From NCBI GenBank assembly GCA_934533135.1, contig CAKTBG010000023.1:1-46138 (forward strand): a stretch of DNA of 46,138 nucleotides, read 5' to 3'. Source of the stretch: an uncultured Faecalibacterium sp. Its GTDB lineage: Bacteria; Bacillota; Clostridia; Oscillospirales; Ruminococcaceae. Positions 14,874 through 27,315 of this stretch are shown piece after piece. A model generated the notes under the pieces. It had not been told where the DNA came from and searched no databases. It saw nothing but the letters and a program-made list of their open reading frames with translations. The first letter of the stretch is position 1, and each line of letters begins with the position of its first letter. Position numbers and translations under genes: made by a program.

Positions 14874-15743
14874 ATGAATCCACCCAAACACGGGCAGCAG
14901 ATGCTGCTCAATGCCGCTGCCATTACCTTCGGCAACGCACTGTACTCGCTGGCGGTCGCTCTTTTTCTGGAGCCATCCGGCCTCATCACCGGCGGTGCCA
15001 CCGGCATCGCGCTGGCCGTCGGCCGCCTGACCGGGCTGTCGGTCTCGGGCGTGCTGCTGGCGTTCAACCTTGCCATGCTGGTCTGGGGCTGGGTCGTCTT
15101 TGGCCGGGCATTTGCCTTCAACACCCTTGCCAGCAGCCTCCTCAGCCCGGTGTTCCTCGGGCTGTGGGAGCGGATGCTGGACGGCCGGATCCTGACCGAC
15201 GACATCTTTCTCTGCACCATCTTCTCGGGGCTGGGCATCGGCGTCGCGCTGGGCATCGTTCTGCGTTCCGGTGCGTCCACCGGCGGCATGGACATCCCGC
15301 CCCTCGTGCTCCACAAGTGGTTCCACCTGCCCGTCTCTGCGACCATGATGGTCTTTGACATCGCCATCCTGCTGGTGCAGGCGATGTTCAGCCCGGTGCG
15401 GCAGGTGCTCTACGGCATCGTGATGGTCATCATCCACACCATCGTCATGGACAAGATGCTCCTGCTGGGCAACAGCCGCACGCAGATCAAGATCATCAGC
15501 ACCAAGTCCAGTGACATCCGCGCCGCCATCCTCGACCAGCTGGACCGGGGCGTGACCATCCTCCACGGCGAGGGCGGCTACACCCGTGAGCCCGCCGAGC
15601 TTCTGCTGACCGTGGTTTCCAACCGCGAAGTTCCCAAGCTCGAAAAACTGATCCACGCCATCGACCCCGCGTGCTTCATGATCGTCAGCCGGGTCACCGA
15701 AGTCGCCGGCCGCGGCTTCTCGCTGGAAAAAGATTATCAATAA
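14874..15743 (+). CDS. YitT family membrane protein with DUF2179 domain
   Basis: 289 residues. Five to six hydrophobic segments (about 10-200), with family blocks 'FLEPSGLITGGATGIA' and 'LRSGASTGGMDIPPLVLHK', are followed by a soluble C-terminal DUF2179 domain ('KIISTKSSDIRAAILDQLDRGVTILHG', read in parts, and 'PACFMIVSRVTEVAGRGF'). YitT proteins are abundant in Firmicutes; transport is suspected but the substrate is unknown. ATG follows ACAGGAGGGAG. A TATGAT -10-like box lies about 30 bp upstream without a clear -35. A repeat-derived hairpin follows as terminator. Confidence 0.9.
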   Translation: MNPPKHGQQMLLNAAAITFGNALYSLAVALFLEPSGLITGGATGIALAVGRLTGLSVSGVLLAFNLAMLVWGWVVFGRAFAFNTLASSLLSPVFLGLWERMLDGRILTDDIFLCTIFSGLGIGVALGIVLRSGASTGGMDIPPLVLHKWFHLPVSATMMVFDIAILLVQAMFSPVRQVLYGIVMVIIHTIVMDKMLLLGNSRTQIKIISTKSSDIRAAILDQLDRGVTILHGEGGYTREPAELLLTVVSNREVPKLEKLIHAIDPACFMIVSRVTEVAGRGFSLEKDYQ

Positions 15744-15747
15744 AGGA

Positions 15748-15832
15748 AAAACCTCTCCGTCATCGCTACCGCGATGCCACCTCCCCGATCAGGGGAGCTG
15801 GCGGGCGCAAGCCCGACGGAGAGGTTTCTTTT
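15748..15832. terminator. Dispersed repeat copy 5 acting as bidirectional terminator
   Basis: Terminal inverted repeat AAACCTCTCCGTC/GACGGAGAGGTTT (15748-15761 with 15815-15827) plus internal ATCGC and GGCGGGC palindromes, followed by TCTTTTT on plus and preceded by A-runs for the minus direction. It sits exactly between the convergent YitT and cardiolipin synthase genes. Confidence 0.75.
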
Positions 15833-17388
15833 TACATCAACGGCGCAATGGCTTTCAGCACAACGCCCATTGCGTGAAGGAGCGGGTGTTTCTGCCAGAT
15901 GCTCTCGCGGGTCGGCTCCACGGTGCGGCACTGGGCAAGCGTGTCCTGAAAATCCCGTTCGATGTCCGGGATGCAGGCGGCGTCCACCATCCAGACCGCA
16001 TTTTCAAAGTGGTGGTACAGGCTGCGGTAATCGAGGTTGATGGTACCGACCACCGCCTCCCGGCCGTCCACCACAAAGACCTTGGCGTGGACGAAGCCGG
16101 GCGTCCATTCGCTGATCTTCACGCCCGACTGGAGCAGAGCCTTGTAGTGGGTCTTGGCCAGCGCGTAGGCGAATTTCTTATCCGGCACCCCGGGCAGGAT
16201 GAGGTGGACGTCCACGCCGCGCTCGGCGGCAAAGCGGAGAGCCATCTCCATTTCGCCGTCCAAAATCAGATACGGCGTCATGATGTGGACATACCGTCTG
16301 GCGCGGTTGAGTAGGTCGATGTAGACCATCTCGCCCACCCGTTCGCCGTCCAACGGGCAGTCTCCGTAGGGGGTCACAAATCCCTTGGCGTGCTCTGGCA
16401 CCGGAATTGGCTCATTGAGGAACTGCTCCAGCTCCGGTGCGCGGAAGATGCTCCATTGCTGCAGAAACAACGCCGTCAGCGAGCGGACGCCCTCGCCTTC
16501 CAGCATCACGGCCGCATCCTTCCAGCGGCCGTATTTTTCCACCTGATTGATGTACTCATCGGCCAGATTCACCCCACCGGTAAAGCCCACCCGCCCGTCG
16601 ATGACAAGGATCTTCCGGTGGTCGCGGTAGTTGTAATGGGTCGAGACAAAGGGCATCACCGGGGAAAAGACCTTGCACTGGATGCCCAGCTCCTGCAGCA
16701 GCGCGGGGTAATTCCGGGGCAGGGTCGAGAACTCGCAGGTGCCGTCGTACATCACCCGGACGTCCACGCCCTGCGCGGCTTTCTTGGCCAGAATTTCGAG
16801 GATCCTGCCCCACATCAAGCCTTCGTCGATGATGAAATACTCGAGGAAGATGTACCGTTCCGCCTGTTCCAGCTGGCGCAGCAGTGCGGCAAACTTGGCC
16901 TCGCCGCCGGGGAAGTAGGTCACCTCCGTGTTCTCCCGCACCGGGAAGCCGCCGCCTCTGCCGTCCAGATACCGGGCCAGCCCTGCGGCCTCCGGGTGCT
17001 GCTGCTCCAGCTTGCGGAAGGTCTCCCCCTCCTGCGGCAGATGGGCGCGGGTCTCATGCTCCAGCTCCAGCAGCCGCTTTTGGAGCAGATTGTGCCCAAA
17101 ATTGCTTTTGATGTAAAAGAAGAGGGGCACGCCCACCACCGGCAGCACCGCGATGACCACCAGCCATGTGATCTTCACGCTGTTGTCCAGATCGCTGCTG
17201 AGCAGGTAGAGCACCATCCCGGCGGTCAGCAGGATGCTGCTGCCGAAGTAATGGGGCACCAGATTGCCGAACCAGCGGAAGATCGAAAACAGCAGCCCGA
17301 ACTGCAGCAGCAACAACAGGAGCATCAGCCCAAACCGGCTGAAGATGGCACGCACCAAGCCCATCTTTCCCCGTTTGATGAGCCGCAT
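15832..17388 (-). CDS. Cardiolipin synthase, phospholipase D family
   Basis: 518 residues from the chosen start. Two N-terminal membrane segments ('LMLLLLLLQFGLLFSIF' and 'WLVVIAVLPVVGVPLFFY') precede two PLD domains with intact HKD motifs: 'HRKILVIDGRVGFTGGVN' and 'HAKVFVVDGREAVVGTINLD'. The enzyme would join two phosphatidylglycerol molecules into cardiolipin at the membrane. I prefer ATG 17388 (GAGG 8 bp upstream); ATG 17424 and TTG 17472 are in frame, the latter overlapping the HAD gene by 11 bp, so the protein could be up to 546 residues. It is co-oriented with and directly downstream of the HAD hydrolase gene. Confidence 0.9.
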   Translation of the reverse strand: MRLIKRGKMGLVRAIFSRFGLMLLLLLLQFGLLFSIFRWFGNLVPHYFGSSILLTAGMVLYLLSSDLDNSVKITWLVVIAVLPVVGVPLFFYIKSNFGHNLLQKRLLELEHETRAHLPQEGETFRKLEQQHPEAAGLARYLDGRGGGFPVRENTEVTYFPGGEAKFAALLRQLEQAERYIFLEYFIIDEGLMWGRILEILAKKAAQGVDVRVMYDGTCEFSTLPRNYPALLQELGIQCKVFSPVMPFVSTHYNYRDHRKILVIDGRVGFTGGVNLADEYINQVEKYGRWKDAAVMLEGEGVRSLTALFLQQWSIFRAPELEQFLNEPIPVPEHAKGFVTPYGDCPLDGERVGEMVYIDLLNRARRYVHIMTPYLILDGEMEMALRFAAERGVDVHLILPGVPDKKFAYALAKTHYKALLQSGVKISEWTPGFVHAKVFVVDGREAVVGTINLDYRSLYHHFENAVWMVDAACIPDIERDFQDTLAQCRTVEPTRESIWQKHPLLHAMGVVLKAIAPLM

Positions 17389-17461
17389 CCCGCCGTCCTC
17401 AAGGTCTCGAACTTTCTCCTTCATATTTTCTTTCAGCTGTTCTGTCTGCACGGTTTCAATC

Positions 17462-18313
17462 TCACTTTCCAATCAGTTTCAGATGCGCAAATGCCTGATA
17501 CAGGCCGTCTTTGTCCACATCGCCGGTCACATAGTCGGCCGCGGCCTTGATCTCGTCGCCGCCGCTGCCCATGGCAACGCCGTAACCGCAGGCTGCAAAC
17601 ATCGGCAAATCCACCTTGGCGTCGCCGAACGCAATGGTATCCGCTTTCTCTGCGCCGAGCGCGTGCAGCAGCGTTTCCACCGCGTGCGCCTTGGTGATGC
17701 CCTTCACGCCCATGTCGCCGAAGAGGGCCGTTTCGCCCGCACCGCCCCATGTGCCGTGCTGCATCTCGGGGAAGGCCGCCTGCGCGTCGAGGAAGTTCTG
17801 GTAGTCGTGGAGGACATAGCTGATCTTGTTCAGGTCGTCGCGGTACAGCACGCCATCCCAGATCATGCCCGGGAATGCCTGCTCCGGGGTTCGATCTTCC
17901 TGCACACCCCGCCCTTTCCGGCGGCTGTACTCGTTCATCACCGGCACGACCACGTCCTGAAAGGTCCGGCTGGCGAAGAGGCCGTTGTTGCTCTCGAGGT
18001 AAAATTCCAGCCCGCGGGCATCCAGCCAATCCACGATCCGGCGGCACTGGTCGGCGGTGATGCGCTGGTGGAGCAGCACCTTGCCGTCCGACTCCACATA
18101 GCTGCCGTTGCCGCCGATGTAGCCGTCGATGCCGATGTCCCAGATCTCCTGCTTGTTCTCGGCCTTGCTCCGGCCGCTGCACAGATAGACCCGGTGGCCG
18201 TTGGCACGGGCGGCACGGATGGCGCGGACGGCAGACTCTGGCAGGCGGTTTTCGTAGTCCACCAGCGTACCGTCGATGTCAATGAGCAGGATCTTCGGGA
18301 GCGTCGTGTTCAT
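17462..18313 (-). CDS. HAD-family (Cof-type) hydrolase
   Basis: 283 residues, class IIB HAD phosphatase. Motif I 'LLIDIDGTLVDY' (nucleophile and acid Asp), motif II 'RVYLCSGRS', and motif IV 'IAFGDAKVDLPMFAACGYGV' are present, and a large cap domain lies between. Cof-type enzymes dephosphorylate sugar phosphates, FMN or PLP; the substrate here cannot be told. ATG at 18313 follows AAGGAG at good spacing. A -10-like TATACT lies about 95 bp upstream without a convincing -35. The cardiolipin synthase gene follows at once. Confidence 0.88.
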   Translation of the reverse strand: MNTTLPKILLIDIDGTLVDYENRLPESAVRAIRAARANGHRVYLCSGRSKAENKQEIWDIGIDGYIGGNGSYVESDGKVLLHQRITADQCRRIVDWLDARGLEFYLESNNGLFASRTFQDVVVPVMNEYSRRKGRGVQEDRTPEQAFPGMIWDGVLYRDDLNKISYVLHDYQNFLDAQAAFPEMQHGTWGGAGETALFGDMGVKGITKAHAVETLLHALGAEKADTIAFGDAKVDLPMFAACGYGVAMGSGGDEIKAAADYVTGDVDKDGLYQAFAHLKLIGK

Positions 18314-18361
18314 AAGGTTTTCTCCTTTTTGCAAAAAATCGCCCGGCTTGCATTTGCAGGC

Positions 18362-18390
18362 TGTCAAAAAGAGCCGAAGTGTGGTATGAT
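18362..18390 (+). promoter_or_regulatory. Possible promoter of udk
   Basis: TGTCAA (18362-18367), 17-bp spacer, TATGAT (18385-18390). The -10 is good and the -35 poor. The gap also serves the divergent HAD gene. Confidence 0.4.
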
Positions 18391-18463
18391 ATCTACCAGA
18401 TAAGTATATCGCATTTTCCGTTGATTTTCCACATCAATCGGCACGCGGGAGGATTTAAGGAAT

Positions 18464-19093
18464 ATGAACAATCTGATCATCGGCATCGCAGGCGGCTCCG
18501 GCAGCGGCAAGACCACACTGGCTCTCCGCCTCAAGGAGCGTTTCGGCGAAGATGAGGTGCGGCTGATCTCGCACGACAGCTACTACAAGCGGCACGATGA
18601 GCTGCCCTTTGCAGAACGCTGCAAGCTGAACTACGACCATCCGGACGCGTTCGACAACGACCTGCTCATCGAGCATCTCAAGGAGCTGAAAGAGGGCAGA
18701 TCCATCGACTGCCCGATTTACGATTACAGCAACCACAACCGCAGCAACGAGGTGCAGCACATTGCGCCCGCCCCCGTGCTGATCGTGGAGGGCATCCTGC
18801 CGCTGGCGGAGCCGGAGCTGTGCAGGCTGTTCGACTACAAGATCTATGTGGACACAGACGCCGACGAGCGGATCCTCCGCCGCATCCTGCGGGATGTCAA
18901 AGAGCGCGGCCGCTCGCTGGACAGCGTCATCAACCAGTACCTCACCACCGTCAAGCCCATGCACGAAGCCTTCGTGGAACCCAGCAAGCGGAATGCCGAC
19001 ATCATCGTGCCCAACGGCGGCGAGAACACGCAGGCCGTGGAGATGCTGGCGCACCACATCCGCCGCCTGATCGAAAAGGCCAATCTGCAGTGA
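18464..19093 (+). CDS. udk: Uridine kinase
   Basis: 209 residues, usual for Udk. The Walker A motif 'GGSGSGKTT' (10-18) is followed by 'ISHDSYYK', 'NYDHPDAFDNDLL', 'PIYDYSNHNRS' and the Walker-B-like 'VLIVEGILPL', then the lid 'ERILRRILRDVKERGRS'. It phosphorylates uridine and cytidine with ATP or GTP in pyrimidine salvage. ATG follows GGGAGG. It is single, ended by a strong bidirectional terminator shared with the ATP synthase operon running toward it. Confidence 0.95.
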   Translation: MNNLIIGIAGGSGSGKTTLALRLKERFGEDEVRLISHDSYYKRHDELPFAERCKLNYDHPDAFDNDLLIEHLKELKEGRSIDCPIYDYSNHNRSNEVQHIAPAPVLIVEGILPLAEPELCRLFDYKIYVDTDADERILRRILRDVKERGRSLDSVINQYLTTVKPMHEAFVEPSKRNADIIVPNGGENTQAVEMLAHHIRRLIEKANLQ

Positions 19094-19109
19094 TCGTTCC
19101 CTGAGAACC

Positions 19110-19155
19110 AAAAAAGCGGCCCGGACGCCTTTGCAGACGTCCGGGCCGCTTTTTG
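19110..19155. terminator. Bidirectional terminator between udk and atpC
   Basis: 12-bp perfect stem GCGGCCCGGACG/CGTCCGGGCCGC (19116-19127 with 19138-19149), flanked by A-run and T-run on the two sides. Confidence 0.92.
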
Positions 19156-19163
19156 ATGTTGCT

Positions 19164-19565
19164 TTACGGGCGGACGGAGGTACGCACCAGAGCGCGTTTG
19201 AGACGCGCCTGTGCCAGCTCATAGTCGCGGCGGTCGAGGTTTTTCTGCGCCAGAATTTCTTCGGCGCGTTTCTTCGACGCCTCGGCACGTGCCTGATCGA
19301 TCTCCTCGGCCCACTCCCATGTGGTGGCCACCAGACGGACTTCCCCTTCCAGCACGCTGAGCATCCCGCCCATGCAGGCGGCACGGCGGCGGTTCCCGTC
19401 CGCGTCCACGATGTGTGCCTCGCCCATGCCCAGCGCGGTGCAGTAATCGCCGTGCTTGGCGAGGATGGCAAGGTCGCCGTCGATGGCGCGGCAGACCACC
19501 CGCTCGGCCTGCCCGTCAAAGGCGCAGCCGTCCGGCGTGACCACCGTCAGATGAAAGGTCGTCAT
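19164..19565 (-). CDS. atpC: F-type ATP synthase epsilon subunit
   Basis: 133 residues. The N-terminal beta-sandwich begins 'FHLTVVTPDGCAFDGQAERV' and contains 'AILAKHGDYCTALG'; the C-terminal helical hairpin is rich in Ala, Arg and Glu. Epsilon is part of the central stalk and damps ATP hydrolysis. It is the last gene of the operon, 3 bp after atpD, and ends just before the shared terminator. Confidence 0.95.
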   Translation of the reverse strand: MTTFHLTVVTPDGCAFDGQAERVVCRAIDGDLAILAKHGDYCTALGMGEAHIVDADGNRRRAACMGGMLSVLEGEVRLVATTWEWAEEIDQARAEASKKRAEEILAQKNLDRRDYELAQARLKRALVRTSVRP

Positions 19566-19568
19566 GGT

Positions 19569-20966
<1,398 letters not shown>

Positions 20967-21003
20967 CTACAACTCCTTTTTCAATTACTTGCCAGCGTCC
21001 TCG

Positions 21004-21104
21004 CCCTCTCAGGCCGCTTCGCGTCCAGCTCTCCCGAGGGGGGAGAGCCAAGACTTGCCTCTCCCAAAGGGAGTGGCATCATTGCAAAGCAAGGACGGAG
21101 AGGG
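21004..21104. repeat. Dispersed palindromic repeat, copy 6, inside the ATP synthase operon
   Basis: CCCTCTC...GAGAGGG ends enclosing GCTCTCCC/GGGAGAGC and other short palindromes. It lies between atpG and atpD with no T-run, so it should not stop transcription fully. Confidence 0.78.
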
Positions 21105-21114
21105 CAGGCCGCTT

Positions 21115-21963
21115 TTAGATCTCCGCGCCGGCCACGATCTCGGTGATCTCCTGCGTGATCGCGGCCTGCCGTGCGCGGTTGTAATACAGATTCAGATGGT
21201 CGATCATCTCTCCGGCGTTCTTGGTGGCGGCATCCATGGCGGTGCGGCGGGCGGCCAGCTCGCTGGCAACGCTCTCGCAGACGGCTCCATAGACGATACC
21301 GGCCACATACTCCGGGATGATCGCGCGGAACACTTCCTCGCTGCTGGGCTTGTACAGGATCTGGCTGCGGCGGGCCTCGGCCTTCTGCTGTTCGGTCGGC
21401 TCAATGGACAGCGGCAGCACCTCCAGGGTGGCGGCGGTCTGGGTCATCATCGAGTCGAACCGGGTGTAGCAGATCTTCACCGCGTCGTAATCGCCCTTGA
21501 GGAAGCCTTCGGTGATCCGGCGGGATAGCTGGAAGCACTCGCCCACCGAGATGTCCGCCGCCAGCAGCACCTCCTCGGTAAAGAGGTCGGCTCCGTGGTG
21601 GACGAAATATTCTGCCGAACGCTTGCCGATGGGCAGCACCGTGACCGGGCCGGGCTGTGCGTCCGCCTGTTTCAGGACGTTCGCGTTGTAGCCGCCTGCC
21701 AGTCCGCGGTCGCCCGCAATGACGATGAGCAGGGTGCGCCGGATCTCGCTGCGCCGGAGATAGGGGTTCCGGGCGCGGGGGTCGGCGGCTGCGATCTTGG
21801 TCAGCGATTCGTGCAGGGTCTCAAAATAGGGGCGGCTGTGCTCCACCCGCTCCTTGGCACGCCGCATCTTGGAGGACGCCACCAGCTCCATGGCTTTGGT
21901 GATCTGCATGGTACTCTCTACGCTTTTGATGCGCAGCTTGATGTCCTTCATGGAACCTGCCAT
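21115..21963 (-). CDS. atpG: F-type ATP synthase gamma subunit
   Basis: 282 residues. N-terminal 'DIKLRIKSVESTMQITKAME' and 'LVASSKMRRAKERVEHSRPY', and C-terminal 'AAMDAATKNAGEMI'-type helix ('TAMDAATKNAGEMIDHLNLY') are the hallmark ends that form the rotating shaft. 'IAGDRGLAGGYNANVLK' is the central conserved block. ATG follows AAGGAGG. It lies 21 bp downstream of atpA. Confidence 0.96.
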   Translation of the reverse strand: MAGSMKDIKLRIKSVESTMQITKAMELVASSKMRRAKERVEHSRPYFETLHESLTKIAAADPRARNPYLRRSEIRRTLLIVIAGDRGLAGGYNANVLKQADAQPGPVTVLPIGKRSAEYFVHHGADLFTEEVLLAADISVGECFQLSRRITEGFLKGDYDAVKICYTRFDSMMTQTAATLEVLPLSIEPTEQQKAEARRSQILYKPSSEEVFRAIIPEYVAGIVYGAVCESVASELAARRTAMDAATKNAGEMIDHLNLYYNRARQAAITQEITEIVAGAEI

Positions 21964-21984
21964 GCGTTACACGCCTCCTTCCTG

Positions 21985-23505
<1,521 letters not shown>

Positions 23506-23552
23506 TGTTGTGTCTCACCACTCAATTCTATTTTCTATTTCGGGTGGAATAG

Positions 23553-23608
23553 CCCTCTCAGGCACTTCGTGCCAGCTCTCCCAAAGGGAGAGCCCTTGGC
23601 AAAGAGGG
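23553..23608. repeat. Dispersed palindromic repeat, copy 7 (partial), inside the ATP synthase operon
   Basis: CCCTCTCAGGCACTTCGTGCCAGC then GCTCTCCC/GGGAGAGC, ending AAGAGGG; only the left modules remain. It lies between atpH and atpA. Confidence 0.7.
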
Positions 23609-23648
23609 AAACTTGAATTCTTATATGCCAAGCTGTATCCATTGCTTT

Positions 23649-24188
23649 TTATAAAGTGGCTGCTGCAATGTTGTTGCGGAGGCTGGCGAGGCGGTTCTGG
23701 ACGGTGCCGTCCAGCTCGGTGCCCTCGATGTCCAGCCGGATGCCGCCGAGGACCGCCGGATCGACCTTGGTTTTCAGGTCGATCTGTTTGCCGGTCACGG
23801 CTTCCAGTTTCTCCTGCAGGCGGGCAGTCTGCTCCCCGGTCAGAGCCACCGCAGAGATGGCCGTCGCCTCGAGGATGCCGTGAGCCGCATTGTAGCGGAT
23901 CCGGTACGCACGGGCGCAGCCGGGCAACTCCCGCAGGGTGCCCTTCTCGCAGAGGATCTTGAGGAAGTTGAGCAGATAGGGGTGGATCTGCCCGCGAAAC
24001 GCTTCGTCCAGCAGGGCGCAGCGTTCCTTTTTGGGGATGCTGGGGATGCTCAGCAGATGCAGATAGGCGGGATCGCCCTTCAAGATCGCAGCGGCCTCGT
24101 CCAGCTCGCCCAGAATGCGGGGCTCCAGCCCTTCCTCCGCCGCCAGATCGTACAGGCTTCCGCCGTACATCTTTGCGATCTCGGTCAT
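23649..24188 (-). CDS. atpH: F-type ATP synthase delta subunit
   Basis: 179 residues. An N-terminal helical bundle ('IAKMYGGSLYDLAAEEGL', with 'LLNFLKILCEKGTLRELPGC') and the C-terminal 'IDLKTKVDPAVLGGIRLDIE' block are typical of the OSCP/delta family, which links F1 to the peripheral stalk. Its start overlaps the atpF stop codon (ATGA), so the two are translationally coupled. Confidence 0.94.
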   Translation of the reverse strand: MTEIAKMYGGSLYDLAAEEGLEPRILGELDEAAAILKGDPAYLHLLSIPSIPKKERCALLDEAFRGQIHPYLLNFLKILCEKGTLRELPGCARAYRIRYNAAHGILEATAISAVALTGEQTARLQEKLEAVTGKQIDLKTKVDPAVLGGIRLDIEGTELDGTVQNRLASLRNNIAAATL

Positions 24189-24691
24189 GATGCTTCACCC
24201 ACGTTCTTGATGAATTCGTCGATCAGATCCTGATGGTCCTGCTCCCGGATCTCGCGCTCCACCACTTTGGAGGCGATCTCCATGGCCATGCCGCCGATCT
24301 CGTCCTTGACCTCGTTGACGGCCTTCTTGCGCTCCTGCGCAATGTCCGCCTCGGCTTTCTGCTTGAGGGCAGCAGCCTGTGCGCGGGCCTCGCCCAGCAT
24401 CTCTTCGGTGCGGGCAGCCGCCGTCTTCTGGGCCGATGCGACGATCTGGTTGGCCTCCGCGCGGGCGTTCTGCAGGTTCTGCTCATAGGCAGCCTTCATT
24501 TCCTCCGCTTCGGTGCGCAGCTTCTGGGCGTCCGCGATCTGGCTGTCGGCCTTGGCCTTGCGCTCCGCGATCACCTTTTTGACCGGGTTCAGCAGCAGCT
24601 TTTTAAAGATGAACAGCTGGATCATCAGGTTGCAGATCTGGGCCACGAACGTCCAGCCATCCAGCGTGATCAGTGCCTGATAAAGTTGCAT
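24185..24691 (-). CDS. atpF: F-type ATP synthase b subunit
   Basis: 168 residues: one N-terminal membrane helix (about 12-32, 'WTFVAQICNLMIQLFIFKKL') then a long Ala/Glu/Lys coiled coil with 'PVKKVIAERKAKADSQIADA', the peripheral-stalk dimer. ATG follows GGGAGACG. Confidence 0.95.
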   Translation of the reverse strand: MQLYQALITLDGWTFVAQICNLMIQLFIFKKLLLNPVKKVIAERKAKADSQIADAQKLRTEAEEMKAAYEQNLQNARAEANQIVASAQKTAAARTEEMLGEARAQAAALKQKAEADIAQERKKAVNEVKDEIGGMAMEIASKVVEREIREQDHQDLIDEFIKNVGEAS

Positions 24692-24733
24692 AAGCGTCTC
24701 CCTTCTTTCGTATTTTTCAACTCAGAGGGAAGC

Positions 24734-25812
<1,079 letters not shown>

Positions 25813-25815
25813 TTG

Positions 25816-26316
25816 TTACGTTTCACCCCCTTTGGCTCCGGGGTTTTCCTCCTGCACGGCGGCAGGTGCGGGGTCGTCCTCCACTGAGACGTCCACGGCC
25901 TCCTGCTTGGGTGCAAGCGGTTTGTACTTTCCGGTTATTTGCAGGTAATAAATGGTGATCCGAGGGAAAAACAGCGGCAGAACGCTGGCAAACGGCTGGA
26001 AGCAGGGGGCGGCAATGGCCACCACCACCCAGACGGCCTGCAGCAGCATCCGCGCGTTGTGGGAAAGCTGTAATTTGGCCTTGCGGCGTTTCTCGTCCGG
26101 TTCGTCGATGATCTTCTGCACCACAAAGCAGATGCCCGCAAAGTTCGCAATGGCGACGGCTGCACCGAGGATGCTGCCCAGAATGACCGTAGAGTCGAAC
26201 CGTACCCAGCCCACCAGATGCAGTGCGGCAAAGATCACCCACATCGCTGCCGTACACACGGCCGTGCCGCAGGCGATCCGGATCAGTTCCTTCTTGGATT
26301 CCGGCTGCAATTTCAT
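25816..26316 (-). CDS. AtpI-like ATP synthase subunit I
   Basis: 166 residues, about four membrane helices ('CGTAVCTAAMWVIFAALHLV', 'VILGSILGAAVAIANFAGIC', 'AVWVVVAIAAPCFQPF', then 'LPLFFPRITIYYLQI') and an acidic, Pro-rich cytosolic tail. This matches the ATP-synt_I family, which helps c-ring assembly. ATG at 26316 has GGAGG 7 bp upstream and is preferred over a TTG two codons earlier. Located directly before atpB. Confidence 0.85.
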   Translation of the reverse strand: MKLQPESKKELIRIACGTAVCTAAMWVIFAALHLVGWVRFDSTVILGSILGAAVAIANFAGICFVVQKIIDEPDEKRRKAKLQLSHNARMLLQAVWVVVAIAAPCFQPFASVLPLFFPRITIYYLQITGKYKPLAPKQEAVDVSVEDDPAPAAVQEENPGAKGGET

Positions 26317-26334
26317 AAGCAAACCTCCCGATAA

Positions 26335-26595
26335 TTATTGATGCGTATTGAACCCGACACGATGGTTTTTGTCCTTTTCAGCGCGATTCATACGTTCTTT
26401 GGCAAAGACCCAGAAATTCTGTGCGCCGGAGGCCAGCCCGAGGGCGATGCCCGGGATGTAGACCCAGAACGGCCAGCTCCAATGGTTGACCGTCCACCAA
26501 CAGCCCAGCAGACAAAGCACCAGCGGAAGCAGCATGTTCAGCCCCAGCTGGGTCAGCCAGACGATATCTTCCAGCACTTTGTACATTCCTTTCAC
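26335..26595 (-). CDS. AtpZ/AtpI-family small membrane protein
   Basis: 86 residues with two hydrophobic segments ('LTQLGLNMLLPLVLCLLGCW', 'PFWVYIPGIALGLASGA'), the layout of the AtpZ/AtpI family found at the head of ATP synthase operons and implicated in c-ring assembly or Mg/Ca handling. Start chosen as GTG 26595 because GGGAGG lies 8 bp upstream; ATG 26586 has its AAGGA too close. First gene of the operon. Confidence 0.82.
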   Translation of the reverse strand: MKGMYKVLEDIVWLTQLGLNMLLPLVLCLLGCWWTVNHWSWPFWVYIPGIALGLASGAQNFWVFAKERMNRAEKDKNHRVGFNTHQ

Positions 26596-26657
26596 GACTG
26601 ATGCCTCCCTTCTGCCCACGGCAAAGAATTTTTTCTGGCTAAAAAGCTTATACGCCC

Positions 26658-26686
26658 ATTATAATCAACTCCGCTCCAAAATACAA
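26658..26686 (-). promoter_or_regulatory. Promoter of the ATP synthase operon
   Basis: Minus strand: -35 TTGTAT (26681-26686), 17-bp spacer, -10 TATAAT (26658-26663). Confidence 0.78.
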
Positions 26687-26833
26687 TGAATTTTGCACCG
26701 AAATATAGCAAAAGTTAACAGTTTGTTTATACTTACCAAATAACTGTCCGTACTGGGAAAACTTTGTATTCCTCTGCGGACATCATTTTTGGCAAGTTGC
26801 TACAAATTCCGTTTTCTCCTTGTGCAAAACAGC

Positions 26834-26868
26834 AAACAAAAACTGCCCGACTTTTCGGCCGGGCAGTT
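26834..26868 (-). terminator. Intrinsic terminator of the small zinc-ribbon gene
   Basis: Minus strand: 9-bp stem AACTGCCCG/CGGGCAGTT (26841-26849 with 26860-26868) followed by TTTTTGTTTG. Confidence 0.85.
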
Positions 26869-26903
26869 GGATCGCTTTGCGATTGATTTTTATGCTTATG
26901 CTC

Positions 26904-27089
26904 TTAACGATAGTTCGTGTAGGCGTTGGTGCCAATGATCGAATATTCTACCGTCTTTTTGCAGGCAGGGCAGGTTTTGGTTCCTCTTCTTGCGCCGCCC
27001 TGCGTCTTGCCATCATATACCGATACTCTGGTGTAATCCAGCAGGCGTCCACAGGGACAAACAATATCAACTCTTACTCGCTCAGTCAT
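26904..27089 (-). CDS. Small zinc-ribbon protein
   Basis: 61 residues: 'VDIVCPCGRLLDYTRVSVYD' and 'GTKTCPACKKTVEYSI' give two CxC/CxxC half-sites for one zinc. No named family recognised; the size suggests a nucleic-acid-binding or adaptor role. ATG at 27089 follows GAAGGAG; in-frame extension upstream to 27164 lacks support. TTGACA with TACACT at 15 bp (about 27157-27177) is a weak promoter. It stands alone between the atp and glg operons. Confidence 0.8.
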   Translation of the reverse strand: MTERVRVDIVCPCGRLLDYTRVSVYDGKTQGGARRGTKTCPACKKTVEYSIIGTNAYTNYR

Positions 27090-27250
27090 TGTCAAACGCT
27101 CCTTCTCAATCTTTGAAGATTTACAGTTTGCTTGTAAGATTGTCATCCAAAGTGTACCCCCCACCTGCTTTTGTCAAGCAAAAGTGCAAAATTTGTTATT
27201 TTTCACAAGAGATCTTTCTGTATTTCAGCATCCTCCCTCATGAGGACAGC

Positions 27251-27282
27251 AAAAGCCGCCCGGCTTTATTTAGCCGGGCGGC
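27251..27282 (-). terminator. Intrinsic terminator of the glycogen operon
   Basis: Minus strand: 10-bp perfect stem GCCGCCCGGC/GCCGGGCGGC (27255-27264 with 27273-27282), then TTTTGCT. It lies about 35 bp past the glgA stop codon. Confidence 0.88.
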
Positions 27283-27315
27283 GGGATGCGAAAGTGATTT
27301 CAGTACCGTGGGAAA